Source of the DNA: Methylocaldum sp. 14B
GTDB taxonomy: Bacteria > Pseudomonadota > Gammaproteobacteria > Methylococcales > Methylococcaceae
Direction of reading: 5' to 3'
NCBI RefSeq assembly: GCF_002005105.1
Contig: NZ_MSCV01000003.1
Coordinates: 1-64,000 of the forward strand
DNA length: 64,000 nucleotides
Shown: positions 40,566 through 50,079 of the stretch, in pieces
Numbering within the stretch: position 1 is the stretch's first letter
Layout: the number at the start of each line of letters is the position of its first letter
Position numbers and translations under genes: made by a program
Notes under the pieces: model-generated
Database searches by the model: none
What the model saw: the letters and a program-made list of their open reading frames with translations, nothing else
What the model was told of the DNA's origin: nothing

Positions 40566-43255
40566 GCGATTCGACTAACCATCCAATCGGACGCTCGAGA
40601 CTTTGCGCACGGGAAGCATTAACCGATCAACTGACAAGAGCAAAAGCCGACGACCGGCCATCACGAGAGGAGCTCGAGCCGGGCTATATCTATAGCGTTT
40701 TCGATGTCCTCCCCGCTGGGATAAGTCTCTTTCTGGGACTCGTATCGAGCGAACAAATCGCCCGGAATCCGGACCAGATACTGGCGGACTTGGTGGTTGA
40801 CCCGATTCCGGCCCCTGTCCATGAAAACACGCCGCTCGAAATCGTGAAAAACCGGCTGAAAAACGAGCACCTGGCGGCTCTAGCGGTTTTCAACGATAGC
40901 GGTGATTTTATCGGAGCCGTAACCCGAACCAGCCTGATTGACGCGCTCCTGAAGCGCGAAAAGGAACTTTTGTCGGATGCATCGCATCGCCATGCCGAAT
41001 TGTCGACGAATCGCGACCCTTCGCCATCCTGGTCCGAGCAGCTGAGGTCGCTTAGCCTAGCGACCCGCTCCTTGCTGCGGATCATGAATACGATAAAGCT
41101 GGAACGGCATCTATTGGAAAGTTCTCTCGAATATCTGACCCGTCTGCTGTCGGCGCGCTACGGGGCGATCGGGATTTTCGACGAGCAAGGCCAACTCGCC
41201 GAATTCATCTACACAGGTTTGAGCGAAGAACAGGCGCAGCGCATCGAACACTGGCCGGAAGGAAAGGGACTCCTCGGGAGGGCACTGGCCCGGAACCAGT
41301 TTCTGCGGCTGCAGAATCTGCACGAGCACCCGCATGCGGCGGGATTTCCGCCGGGCCACCCGCCCATGCGCAACCTTCTCGCCGTCTCGATTTCCCACAA
41401 CGGAGAGACGTATGGGCGCCTCTATCTCTGCGATAAGACAGACGGCGGGTTCTTCGACGGGGACGACGAACTTCTCGTCGCCACCTTTGCAGATACTTTA
41501 GCCTTGGCAATTCGGAATATCTGGAACAAAGAAGGACGCCGGCGCGCCGAAGAACAGCTTCGAATCGCCGCCAGCGTGTTCGAAACCAGTTCGGAAGGCA
41601 TCCTCATCACCGACGCCAAAGCCAATATCGTGATGGTGAATCGTGCGCTGACCACCATCACCGGCTACTCGAAAGACGAGGTGATAGCACGCAAACCTTC
41701 GATGTTCAGTTCCGGACGGCACGACCGGCAATTCTATCGCCAAATGTGGCTCAGCCTGGATGAATCCGGCCAATGGCAGGGCGAAATCTGGAATAAACGG
41801 AAGAGCGGCGAGATCTACCCGGAATGGCTGAGCATCACTGCATTGAAGGACGACGGACATCAAGTCATTCGCTACATAGGTGTATTCGCCGATCTAAGCT
41901 CCCGAAAATTTACGAATTCTCTCGTCGATCAGCTGATCAATCACGACCATCTGACCGAACTTCCTAACCGACTGATGTTCCGCAATCACCTGAAAAAAGC
42001 CATCCTCAGGGCGCATGGCGAACGCAAGCAGGCAGCGTTGCTGTACCTCGACATCGACCGCTTCAAGACCATCAACGATACTTTCGGCCACCAGATCGGC
42101 GACCGCCTGCTGCAACAGGTTGCCGAGCGGCTGACAAAGTGCTTGCGTGAAAAAGGACGCACCCGCCGAGGCGACGTCGTTGCCAGGCTGGGCGGCGATG
42201 AATTTGCACTTATTGTCAACGATCTGGGTGGCCCAGACGATGCGAATAATATCGCCCAGCGGGTGTTGAAGGCATTTACGGAACCTTTTCTGTTCGGCAA
42301 TCGTACACGCCGCATTACCGTAACCATCGGCATTGCTTTGAGCCCCCGCGATGCCGAAAACGTCGACGACTTGATCCGCCACGCCGATTTGGCGATGTAC
42401 GATGCCAAGCACCAGGGCCGGAACACCTATCAGTTCTATTCCGGCAAAATCCACGAGAAAAACAGCACGCGGCTGGATTTGGAAAACGACTTATACAACG
42501 CCCTGGAGCGAAGAGAATTCTCGCTTCATTATCAACCTCAGGTTGACCTACGAAACGGCCGTATCGTCAGCATGGAGGCGCTCATCCTCTGGAATCACCC
42601 GGACCGCGGCATGATTCCTCCAGACCAGTTCGTGCCGCTTTTGGAAGACACCGGCCTGATTAATCCGGTCGGAGATTGGGTACTCGAGCAGGCCTGTCGG
42701 GACTGTCTTCAGTTCGGGAAAATCCTGGGAACCGATCTCAGCGTCTCGGTGAACCTATCCGGCCATCAATTCCGGAATAACCTCACCAAGATCATCGGGT
42801 ACATTCTGTCACGCGTCGGTCTTTCGCCGTCACGGCTCAAACTGGAGCTGACCGAAAGCCTCGCGATGCAGCAGGTGCAAGAGACCATCGCCGTGTTGGA
42901 TCAGCTGGCCGACATGGGGATCGACGTGCTGATCGACGACTTCGGCACCGGTTATTCCTCGCTAAGCTACCTGAGGCAATTCAAAATTTCCGCCCTTAAG
43001 ATCGACAAATCCTTCATCGCCGGCGCGTGTTTGGAGAACGATAACGGAAAAATCATTCGAGCGATCATCGGTTTGGCCCACAATCTCAACCTGCAGGTCG
43101 TTGCCGAGGGAGTAGAATCGCCCGAACAACTCGAATTTCTCCGCAGCCACCATTGCCATTTTGGCCAGGGCTATTTGTTCAGCCGGCCGCTGCCGCTTTC
43201 AGAGATCGCCCAGTTGGCAGGGCGCCGCATGGATCGCAGTGGCCCGTTGAACTGA
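40562..43255 (+). CDS. CBS-GAF-PAS-GGDEF-EAL cyclic-di-GMP enzyme
   Basis: An 897-residue soluble signalling protein. Domains in order: CBS-like segment (about 60-140), GAF (about 180-325, [22 protein letters not shown]), PAS/PAC (about 330-455), GGDEF (about 465-625) with intact RLGGDEF and an RxxD inhibitory-site motif (RRGD) just before it, and EAL (about 640-890). The EAL domain keeps the Glu of [29 protein letters not shown] and AEGVES, so both cyclase and phosphodiesterase activities are possible. The first motif reads EALILW rather than EALLRW. Translationally coupled to the chemoreceptor by a 4-bp overlap. Confidence 0.92.
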   Translation: MSDSTNHPIGRSRLCAREALTDQLTRAKADDRPSREELEPGYIYSVFDVLPAGISLFLGLVSSEQIARNPDQILADLVVDPIPAPVHENTPLEIVKNRLKNEHLAALAVFNDSGDFIGAVTRTSLIDALLKREKELLSDASHRHAELSTNRDPSPSWSEQLRSLSLATRSLLRIMNTIKLERHLLESSLEYLTRLLSARYGAIGIFDEQGQLAEFIYTGLSEEQAQRIEHWPEGKGLLGRALARNQFLRLQNLHEHPHAAGFPPGHPPMRNLLAVSISHNGETYGRLYLCDKTDGGFFDGDDELLVATFADTLALAIRNIWNKEGRRRAEEQLRIAASVFETSSEGILITDAKANIVMVNRALTTITGYSKDEVIARKPSMFSSGRHDRQFYRQMWLSLDESGQWQGEIWNKRKSGEIYPEWLSITALKDDGHQVIRYIGVFADLSSRKFTNSLVDQLINHDHLTELPNRLMFRNHLKKAILRAHGERKQAALLYLDIDRFKTINDTFGHQIGDRLLQQVAERLTKCLREKGRTRRGDVVARLGGDEFALIVNDLGGPDDANNIAQRVLKAFTEPFLFGNRTRRITVTIGIALSPRDAENVDDLIRHADLAMYDAKHQGRNTYQFYSGKIHEKNSTRLDLENDLYNALERREFSLHYQPQVDLRNGRIVSMEALILWNHPDRGMIPPDQFVPLLEDTGLINPVGDWVLEQACRDCLQFGKILGTDLSVSVNLSGHQFRNNLTKIIGYILSRVGLSPSRLKLELTESLAMQQVQETIAVLDQLADMGIDVLIDDFGTGYSSLSYLRQFKISALKIDKSFIAGACLENDNGKIIRAIIGLAHNLNLQVVAEGVESPEQLEFLRSHHCHFGQGYLFSRPLPLSEIAQLAGRRMDRSGPLN

Positions 43256-43301
43256 CAAGAATCTTGGACCAATTCCTAATCGCTCCCGGAACTGCCTGCC
43301 G

Positions 43302-44051
43302 TCAGCCTTGAATCCGATACCACGCCAGGCCGATCCATTCGTGAAATGCGAAGGCGCTGTTGGTTATGGCCCGATAGCTGGGTACAAAATCGATCGGGCT
43401 GAGGCGGTCCGTCGGCACATATCCCGTTCCGGCAGGGACCACTTCCAAGCCTTCCCGCTCGAACTCCGGAACCGCTCGCGGCAGATGCCAGGAATGGCTG
43501 ACGAGATAAATCCGGCGTATGCCTGCTTGCCTGAGAATCGGCGCGGAGAATCGGCCATTCTCTCTCGTATTTAGGGACCTGCTTTCGACCCAGCGGACCG
43601 GGACGCCAAACTCGTTCTCCAAAATCGAGCGCATGATAGGACCTTCCGCCGCGTAGCCTTCGGGCGCGCCGCCGGTGACCAAGATCGGTTTTCCGGTCTT
43701 GCGGCACAAGGACGCTCCGTATCGAATCCTTTCCAGAGTGCGATCATTGACGGTTGCATCGCCGCCATACTCCGGTGCATTCGACCGAATGCCCCCGCCG
43801 AGAATCACGATGGCTTCCGCATCGCGGTCGACGGCAGGCAGAGGCGGAACCTGGAGCGTAGCCAACAGACAGTTGGACACGTAAGGTATCGACAGCAGCC
43901 CCAATCCGAAAAGGCCGACGGCGATCAAACCGCGGCCCAGCCGAGGCCGCATCTTGAGCTGCCAGAAACCGATTGCTCCGATAACGAGCATGTTGAGCGG
44001 AGGCAACAGCAACGCAGCGAAAAGATTGGTAATAGACCAGTTCCAGTTCAT
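43302..44051 (-). CDS. YdcF/SanA-like DUF218 membrane protein
   Basis: A 249-residue protein with two N-terminal transmembrane helices (about residues 8-55) and a DUF218 domain: AIVILGGGIR, KPILVTGGAPEG, ESRSLNTREN and YLVSHSWHLPRAV. The ElyC branch of this family acts in cell-envelope carbon-lipid balance; the biochemical activity is not settled. It converges on the GGDEF/EAL gene with a 46-bp gap, and diverges from prsT. Which member it is cannot be told. Confidence 0.85.
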   Translation of the reverse strand: MNWNWSITNLFAALLLPPLNMLVIGAIGFWQLKMRPRLGRGLIAVGLFGLGLLSIPYVSNCLLATLQVPPLPAVDRDAEAIVILGGGIRSNAPEYGGDATVNDRTLERIRYGASLCRKTGKPILVTGGAPEGYAAEGPIMRSILENEFGVPVRWVESRSLNTRENGRFSAPILRQAGIRRIYLVSHSWHLPRAVPEFEREGLEVVPAGTGYVPTDRLSPIDFVPSYRAITNSAFAFHEWIGLAWYRIQG

Positions 44052-44254
44052 GATATGACTATATTTATGAAAAGAGACAGCAGAACGTATTAGCGGACAT
44101 CGGGGACGGGATAGCCGCTAGAATCAGAAGAAAAGCACGAAAATTCCAGGCTGCGTTTTTCCGCTTCCTCTCGTCCGGCTCGTAATATTTTTCAACTGCT
44201 CTTCTATCATTGAGAGCTCAGATCCAATCCACTTATTGTTGTCGAGACCATTTC

Positions 44255-47095
44255 ATGCAATCGATCAAGGCTCGAGTCTTTAAGCCTTTTGTATTTCTTA
44301 AAGTTCAAATGGCTTATGTTTTTGTGGCCGTCCTGCTAACGTCTCCTGTTTCCCGGGCCGAAACCCAGAGTGCCTCCGCTTTTTATGAAGACGCCTTGGT
44401 TTATTACAACAAGGAGGATTACAACACTGCGGTGATTCAACTGAAGAATGCTCTACAGTTATCACCTGGACTACCTTCGGCTCATCTGCTTCTGGGACTC
44501 TCTTATCTCAAACTAGGAAACGGAGAACTAGCGGCCGAGGAACTGCTTAACGCCAATCGCCTGGGCGCGGATCGCTCCTTGACCGTAGTGCCACTCGCCC
44601 AGGCCCTACTAACGCAGATGAAGTACCACGATCTGCTCGCGACGGTGTCGGCCGAAGGTTTTCCACCGGAGCTTCGGTCCGAGATTCTCGCTCTACGCGG
44701 ACAAGCTTATACGGAGGTGCGGGATTTCGAAGCAGCGGCGGCGAGTTTCCGGGAGGCAGGGAAACTCGATCCGAAAGCCGTTTCGCCATTGGTTGGGCAG
44801 GGAACCCTGCTCTTGCGGCGAGGCATGGTGGACGACGCCGAAAAGATCGCAGCAGAAGCCGTATCCCGCGATGCGACCAATGCCGATGGCTGGAATCTCA
44901 AGGCGTCGATCAGTCACGCCAAGGGGCAACATGAACAAGCCATAGAAGAATATGGCCGCGTGATCGACCTAGAACCGAAGCATTACGAGGCCCGACTCGC
45001 CCGCGCCGGCCTGCTGTTCGAGCTGGGCAAGAACGATCATACTTCGGAAGACCTGAATTTTCTGCGAAAGACGCAACCCTTCGAGCCTAGGGCCAACTAC
45101 CTTTACGCGCTGTTAATGGCGCGTAAAGGTGCGCCCGAAGCTGCGAAAACCGCGTTGAACGAAACTGTAACCGTTATCGATGGACTCGATACGCAAGTCG
45201 TAAGGGGAAAACCTACTTTATTGCTGGTGGCGGGGTTATCTAATTACAACCTGCGCCACTTCGAAAAAGCTCGTGAATTCCTGACCCACTATTTCGAGCA
45301 ATATCCAGGCCATGCAGAAGTCGCCGAAGCGCTCGGCTCGGTGCTGGTGGAGCAAAGAGACCATAACGAGGCTATCCGTATCCTCAGCCAGGCACTCAAG
45401 TACCATCCCGATCATTTCCGCTTGCTGTATTTGCTCGGCACCGCTTACATGCACAAAGGCCAGCATTCGGACGCGATCACCGCACTCGAGAAAGCGAGCC
45501 AAGCCAGCGGCGGTTTAGCGGAGGTCAAAACCCAGTTGGCATTTAGCCGCTTGGGAACGAGTCAGCAGAACATCGGTATCAGCGAACTGAGATCCATTCT
45601 CGAGAACGATCCCGGCCAGCGCCCAGCGGCAATCGCGCTCGGTGTGCTGTACCTAAAACGGGGGCAGCCAGCGGAAGCCGTGAAGATTCTGACAAAGTCG
45701 CTGGAGCGAGAACCGAATAACCTGACGCTGATCAACATGCTGGCGGCGGCCCAAATGGCATCCGGGGAGCGCGATTCAGCCCGGAAGAATTTCGAAAAAG
45801 CGCTCTCAAAAGACGCCAGCTTTCTTCCTTCGCTGATTAATCTCGGCAAGTTAGATCTAATCGAAGGGAAAATCGAGCAAGCCGAAAATCGCTTCTTGGG
45901 TATTCTTCGAGAACGGCCCCAGGATACGCAGACCATGATCCAACTCGCTGCGCTGGAGGATGCCCGCGGACGCAGCACCGAGGCTCTACGGTGGCTCGAA
46001 AAAGCGCGAGCCGCCGATAACAAGGCCATACACATCAAACTCAAACTGATCGACAGGTATCTAGGAGTCCGCGATACCCAAAGAGCACTCGCTGTGGCTC
46101 AGGAAGCGGAAACGATAGCTCCCGACAATTTGGACGTTTTGACGGCGTCCGCCCGCTGTCAGCTTGCCCTTGGTAAAAAACCGGTCGCGCAAGTTATCTT
46201 GCAGAAGATAGCCCGCTCGGCATTCAACGATGCCGAGCGATTGTTTAAAACGGCTGGATTGCAAATCGCTGCGGATGCCGTGAGCGACGCAATCTGGTCT
46301 CTCGAAAGCGCCGCCCGCGCCAACCCGGATTATCTTCCCGTCCAGGCGGCTTTGGTGGAGACTTACCTAAAATCTGGGATAACCGAAAAAGCCATCGAAG
46401 TAGTAGAGAATCTGCACAACCGACATCCCGACCTCGCTTTGAGCGATCAACTGACGGGCGACATTCGGATGCATCAATCCCAATACGCCGAGGCCATTGT
46501 CAGTTATCGATCCGCCTTCCAGAAGAACCAAGATTCACTGGGCGCCGTCAGGCTCTATCAGGCGCAAAGACTGGCGGGGAAAGGCGAGGAAGCGTTCCGT
46601 TTCCTGGAGCAATGGGTAAGTTCCCACTCGGAGGATTTCAATTCGATGCAAGCCCTCGCCGAGGGCTATCTCCAGGCTGGGAAACAGGCTGAGGCGATCG
46701 GGTATTTCGAACGGATTCTCAAAAGATACCCGGACTACCCGCCTACCTTAAACAACCTGGCTGTTCTCTATTCGAATGCAAACGACCCGAGAGCTTTGGA
46801 GCTCGCGGAACGAGCCCACAAAGCGGCTCCGGACAACCCCTCGGTGAACGACACGATCGGATGGATTCTCGTGCGACAGGGAAAGCCTGCCGAAGGATTG
46901 CCCTACTTGCGGAATGCCCATATTCGTTCGTCGTCCGACCCCGAAATCCGTTACCACACTGCCGTCGCCTTGGATGCACTGGGCCGGAGAAAAGAGGCCC
47001 TTAACGAGCTAAACGAAGCTTTACGTGCGAATACGATGTTCGATGAGATCGAAGACGCGAAGAAATTACAGGCTAAGCTGCAGGATCATCGGTAA
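44255..47095 (+). CDS. PEP-CTERM system TPR-repeat protein, PrsT-like
   Basis: A 946-residue exported protein made almost wholly of TPR repeats, of the type found with exosortase/PEP-CTERM loci. ATG 44255 (MQSIKARVFKPF) is preferred; the hydrophobic segment MAYVFVAVLLTSPVSRAE acts as signal peptide, and a start at 44309 is also possible. The mature N-terminus (FYEDALVYYNKEDYNTAVIQLKNAL) is typical of PrsT. No lipobox cysteine is seen, although PrsT is often a lipoprotein. The next gene encodes a PEP-CTERM protein; no exosortase lies in the window. Confidence 0.82.
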   Translation: MQSIKARVFKPFVFLKVQMAYVFVAVLLTSPVSRAETQSASAFYEDALVYYNKEDYNTAVIQLKNALQLSPGLPSAHLLLGLSYLKLGNGELAAEELLNANRLGADRSLTVVPLAQALLTQMKYHDLLATVSAEGFPPELRSEILALRGQAYTEVRDFEAAAASFREAGKLDPKAVSPLVGQGTLLLRRGMVDDAEKIAAEAVSRDATNADGWNLKASISHAKGQHEQAIEEYGRVIDLEPKHYEARLARAGLLFELGKNDHTSEDLNFLRKTQPFEPRANYLYALLMARKGAPEAAKTALNETVTVIDGLDTQVVRGKPTLLLVAGLSNYNLRHFEKAREFLTHYFEQYPGHAEVAEALGSVLVEQRDHNEAIRILSQALKYHPDHFRLLYLLGTAYMHKGQHSDAITALEKASQASGGLAEVKTQLAFSRLGTSQQNIGISELRSILENDPGQRPAAIALGVLYLKRGQPAEAVKILTKSLEREPNNLTLINMLAAAQMASGERDSARKNFEKALSKDASFLPSLINLGKLDLIEGKIEQAENRFLGILRERPQDTQTMIQLAALEDARGRSTEALRWLEKARAADNKAIHIKLKLIDRYLGVRDTQRALAVAQEAETIAPDNLDVLTASARCQLALGKKPVAQVILQKIARSAFNDAERLFKTAGLQIAADAVSDAIWSLESAARANPDYLPVQAALVETYLKSGITEKAIEVVENLHNRHPDLALSDQLTGDIRMHQSQYAEAIVSYRSAFQKNQDSLGAVRLYQAQRLAGKGEEAFRFLEQWVSSHSEDFNSMQALAEGYLQAGKQAEAIGYFERILKRYPDYPPTLNNLAVLYSNANDPRALELAERAHKAAPDNPSVNDTIGWILVRQGKPAEGLPYLRNAHIRSSSDPEIRYHTAVALDALGRRKEALNELNEALRANTMFDEIEDAKKLQAKLQDHR

Positions 47096-47269
47096 GCGGG
47101 TCGAGATTCGGATCGCTGTACGACGCTTACATTTTCCTTGTCGAGAACAATCGCTTGAAAAATTCGTTACTTAAGAAACGAGCACCGATTCACCCAAGTT
47201 TTTCGTTCTCGTTCTGTTCCCACAAGCGCGTCCTCATGTCAGTTTTTTTTACAGTTTTTCCATATGGCC

Positions 47270-47285
47270 GTCGCTCATTAGCGAC
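47270..47285. promoter_or_regulatory. Inverted repeat upstream of the sigma-54 promoter
   Basis: GTCGCT-CATT-AGCGAC, a perfect 6-bp inverted repeat 42 bp upstream of the -24 box of the PEP-CTERM gene, with A/T-rich DNA on both sides. Position suits an activator site, though rather close. Function inferred. Confidence 0.4.
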
Positions 47286-47326
47286 ATTAAAGCCCATGCC
47301 ATTGAAAATTAACAAAAAAACAGTAT

Positions 47327-47343
47327 TGGCACCTCGGTTGCAT
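47327..47343 (+). promoter_or_regulatory. Sigma-54 promoter of the PEP-CTERM gene
   Basis: TGGCAC-CTCGG-TTGCAT matches the -24/-12 consensus at every conserved position, with GG and GC ten bases apart. It predicts a start near 47353, about 18 bp before ATG 47371. PEP-CTERM genes in other bacteria are known to depend on RpoN and the PrsK/PrsR pair. Confidence 0.85.
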
Positions 47344-47370
47344 AATACTTGCTGTAACAACAATAAAACG

Positions 47371-48201
47371 ATGAGTAACAGAATGCGCACACTGAAACGA
47401 CTCGGTAAATTCGCTTTGGTTGGATTCTTTGCTTCATTTTTAGCGCCCATAGCTTCGGCGAACTATACCTGGGGACTCCCCAACAGTGGCATCACGACGA
47501 CTAGCGGTGCTCCTGGCCTAGAGTGGTCAGCCTACGTAAATTCAAGCAACACCTACGGAAGCGGAAATCTCCGGACAGCAAACGTAGGCACCTATTCCGG
47601 AGGATTGGGCGTTTGTTCCGCCGGCGACTCAAGTTGCTCCACACCGGAACACGCGATGGACAATTACCGACGCATTGATTCGATAGTCTTCGCTTTCGAT
47701 GCAGCCGTCGCACTGGACCAAATCACCATCGGATGGCCGAATTTTGGCAACACTAGCCAATGTGACATTGGCTATACTCAAATAACCTGCGACACGGATA
47801 TCACGGTTCTGGCGTATACCGCAGATACGAGCGACACCGCTGTGTTGCCGAACCTAACCGGATACAACTATAGCAATCTAACCACGACCGGCGGGTGGTC
47901 CTTGGTTGACAACTACGCCAATTTACAAAAAGACCAGCCGACGAACATCAACCCGACCGGCATCACCTCCAAATATTGGCTGGTCAGCGCCTACAATCCG
48001 AAAATTTCCTGCGGGTCTGGACAGACTTGTGGATTGACTACGAAAGACGACTTCGTGAAGATCGCCTCGCTGCACGGCTTGATTCGCACTCCGCCCCCGA
48101 CTTCGGGAAGCCCGGTTCCAGAGCCGGCGAGCCTCTTGTTGCTGGCATGGGGCATTCCCCTGCTGAAAACTCGTCGCGGCAAGAAGACGCTAACTGCCTA
48201 A
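47371..48201 (+). CDS. PEP-CTERM sorting-domain surface protein
   Basis: ATG 47371 (MSNRMRTLKRLGKFALV), or ATG 47383, gives about 276 residues with a signal peptide ending SASA/IASA-N and a mature region rich in Gly, Thr, Ser and Asn. The C-terminus is a full PEP-CTERM signal: VPEPASLLLLA, a short transmembrane segment and a basic tail (KTRRGKK). Exosortase would recognise and process this for export to the cell surface or matrix. Four to six cysteines in the body may form disulfides. Function of the mature domain is unknown. The frame is open from 47155 but that part contains the promoter. Confidence 0.9.
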   Translation: MSNRMRTLKRLGKFALVGFFASFLAPIASANYTWGLPNSGITTTSGAPGLEWSAYVNSSNTYGSGNLRTANVGTYSGGLGVCSAGDSSCSTPEHAMDNYRRIDSIVFAFDAAVALDQITIGWPNFGNTSQCDIGYTQITCDTDITVLAYTADTSDTAVLPNLTGYNYSNLTTTGGWSLVDNYANLQKDQPTNINPTGITSKYWLVSAYNPKISCGSGQTCGLTTKDDFVKIASLHGLIRTPPPTSGSPVPEPASLLLLAWGIPLLKTRRGKKTLTA

Positions 48202-48243
48202 CTGAAGTGTTATCCATTGGTCCGCGCTGAGCCGCCACTCCAG

Positions 48244-48918
48244 TTAAAGTGCTGGCGGCGAGACGGGCCTTTCGCTTCTTCCTACGTGTTCAAACAAAGG
48301 AGCAAATTCCGAGGCAGCAAGGCAAGGATCGCCCACCCCGAATACCGACTCGATCACCGCCAATAAATCCGCCCCGGCATGTACTAACTGGCCACCGTTC
48401 TCAGCCGTAATGCCGCCAATGGCCGCGATAGGAATGCTTAACTGCCGCTTGGCCAACGATAACGTTTCGAGGTGAGCGCAAGGCGCATCGGGCTTGGTCT
48501 TGGAAGGGAAAAACCGGCCAAAAGCGACATAGCTGGCACCGCCGGCTTCGGCCCGGACGGCGAGATCGACCGAATCGTAACAGGATACGCCGATGATGGC
48601 GTTCGGCCCCAGAACGTCCCGCGCTTCCGTCAACGACAGATCGTCCTTACCCACGTGCACCCCGTCGGCACCGACACGACGGGCAAGTTCCACATCATCA
48701 TTGATAATCAACGGCACGCCGCCGTCGCGACAGACGGCCAAGAGACGCGCCGCCTCGCGTAGCGGATCGCGGGAGGCTTTCGCGCGGTACTGAACCACGG
48801 CAGCCCCGCCCCGAATGGCTGCCGCCACAGCCTCGGCCAAGGCTTGTTCATTCCGGTAAGCTTCTCGAGTGATGGCATAAAGCCCAGAGCGGGGAAACGG
48901 TAAGCGGATGTTATGCAT
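48244..48918 (-). CDS. thiE: Thiamine-phosphate synthase
   Basis: Couples HMP pyrophosphate and thiazole phosphate to thiamine phosphate. The 224-residue TIM barrel has VQYRAKASRDP (family: VQYRxK), LIINDDVELARRVGADGVHVGKDDL, VSCYD and the GRFFPSKTKP loop plus AIGGITAENG. It stands alone, with no other thi gene, and I found no TPP riboswitch in the 147 bp upstream. Converges on the PEP-CTERM gene. Confidence 0.95.
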   Translation of the reverse strand: MHNIRLPFPRSGLYAITREAYRNEQALAEAVAAAIRGGAAVVQYRAKASRDPLREAARLLAVCRDGGVPLIINDDVELARRVGADGVHVGKDDLSLTEARDVLGPNAIIGVSCYDSVDLAVRAEAGGASYVAFGRFFPSKTKPDAPCAHLETLSLAKRQLSIPIAAIGGITAENGGQLVHAGADLLAVIESVFGVGDPCLAASEFAPLFEHVGRSERPVSPPAL

Positions 48919-48965
48919 GTCCTGGTCGATCAGCCCTTAATGGGTAAACTGGTGAATGGGCATTT

Positions 48966-48985
48966 GAGCGCCAAATTTGGCGCTC
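48966..48985. repeat. 20-bp perfect palindrome between thiE and the TauE permease gene
   Basis: GAGCGCCAAA/TTTGGCGCTC, 80 bp after the stop of the leftward permease gene and about 48 bp before the thiE start. It may end the dioxygenase-permease transcript, although no T-run follows, or be a protein-binding site. Confidence 0.5.
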
Positions 48986-49065
48986 TCAGAATCGCCGAAC
49001 AATTCCGTGCCGGATGCCAATATTACCGAAATTGCATGCCAATCATCTTTATAGCGCTCAGCAAT

Positions 49066-49989
49066 TTACCGGGATTCAGCGTAAATGCTACTTTTTTTTT
49101 GATGCAGGCCTTGAGCATGAATCCATCGCCAAAGCCGTGCAATCGCAACGATCCCCAGCATGGTGGCCATACCTAAAAAGAAATCGGGACGATTCAGAAG
49201 CGCTTCCCGAGTCTCTGCGATCAATTGGGGCGTCAGTTCTTTGTACAGGAGGTAGCAGGCGATCGCGATGACGAATACCGCAAAGATCCGCCGCAATGAT
49301 TGTCCACTGACATGGCGAGAGAGCAGTCCGCCTAACACGCTGCCAACGATTGCGACGCCGGTGACGATGGAAACCAATTCGAGATCGATACTGACGTGAG
49401 TAATATATCCGGCGAGGCCCGCAAACGATTTCATGGCGATGACCAACAATGAGGTGCCGATAGCCGCGTGCATGGGCAATCCACCGAGCAAATTCAAGGC
49501 AGGCACGACCAAGAAGCCGCCGCCGGCACCAACCAATCCGGTGAGGACACCAACCATGAGCCCGTCGAATATAATCGCCAGCAAAGGGAGATCGGCCGGA
49601 CAAATCGGCTTAACCGCATCCGCTTCCACGTTGTTTTGCCGTCGCCCGCGCAACATCGCCAAAGCTGTGCCGAACATAATGGCAGCAAACAGCAACAGCA
49701 AAACGCCGCCCGGAACATAGGCCGCCAGCCGTCCGCCGCCATAGGCACCCACCATGCCCGCGATGCCGAAGATCAGTCCGGTACGCCAGCAGACCCGCCC
49801 GTTGCGGGCGTGATTGACAACTGCGGCGAGGCTGGTGACGCCCACGACGACTAGAGATGTAGCAATGGCTGTTTTAGGTTCGATATGGACCAAATAGACC
49901 AGCACCGGGACTGTGAGTATCGATCCGCCACCGCCGAGCAATCCCAGCAGCAAACCGATCACGAGCGATAAGATGACGACGAGGGTCAT
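49066..49989 (-). CDS. TauE/SafE-family sulfite exporter-like permease
   Basis: A 307-residue integral membrane protein with eight to nine hydrophobic helices and the duplicated family motif: GLLLGLLGGGGSILTVPVLVYL near the N-terminus and VGVLTGLVGAGGGFLVVPAL in the middle (given by position about 12-33 and 147-166). ATG 49989 has GGGAG upstream; a TTG six bases earlier is not needed. It follows the persulfide dioxygenase gene by 90 bp on the same strand. The context suggests export of sulfite or thiosulfate made from persulfide oxidation. Confidence 0.88.
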   Translation of the reverse strand: MTLVVILSLVIGLLLGLLGGGGSILTVPVLVYLVHIEPKTAIATSLVVVGVTSLAAVVNHARNGRVCWRTGLIFGIAGMVGAYGGGRLAAYVPGGVLLLLFAAIMFGTALAMLRGRRQNNVEADAVKPICPADLPLLAIIFDGLMVGVLTGLVGAGGGFLVVPALNLLGGLPMHAAIGTSLLVIAMKSFAGLAGYITHVSIDLELVSIVTGVAIVGSVLGGLLSRHVSGQSLRRIFAVFVIAIACYLLYKELTPQLIAETREALLNRPDFFLGMATMLGIVAIARLWRWIHAQGLHQKKSSIYAESR

Positions 49990-50079
49990 GAGCAATCTCC
50001 CTCAAATACCGGATGACCCGACCTCTCAATTACGCACAGAGGCCGGGTTCCGGTAATGTTTCTCTGGCGAGCGAGCGTT

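Noticed and set aside
48919-49065. TPP riboswitch before thiE
   Set aside because: The expected CTGAGA and ACCTGA-type conserved blocks are missing.
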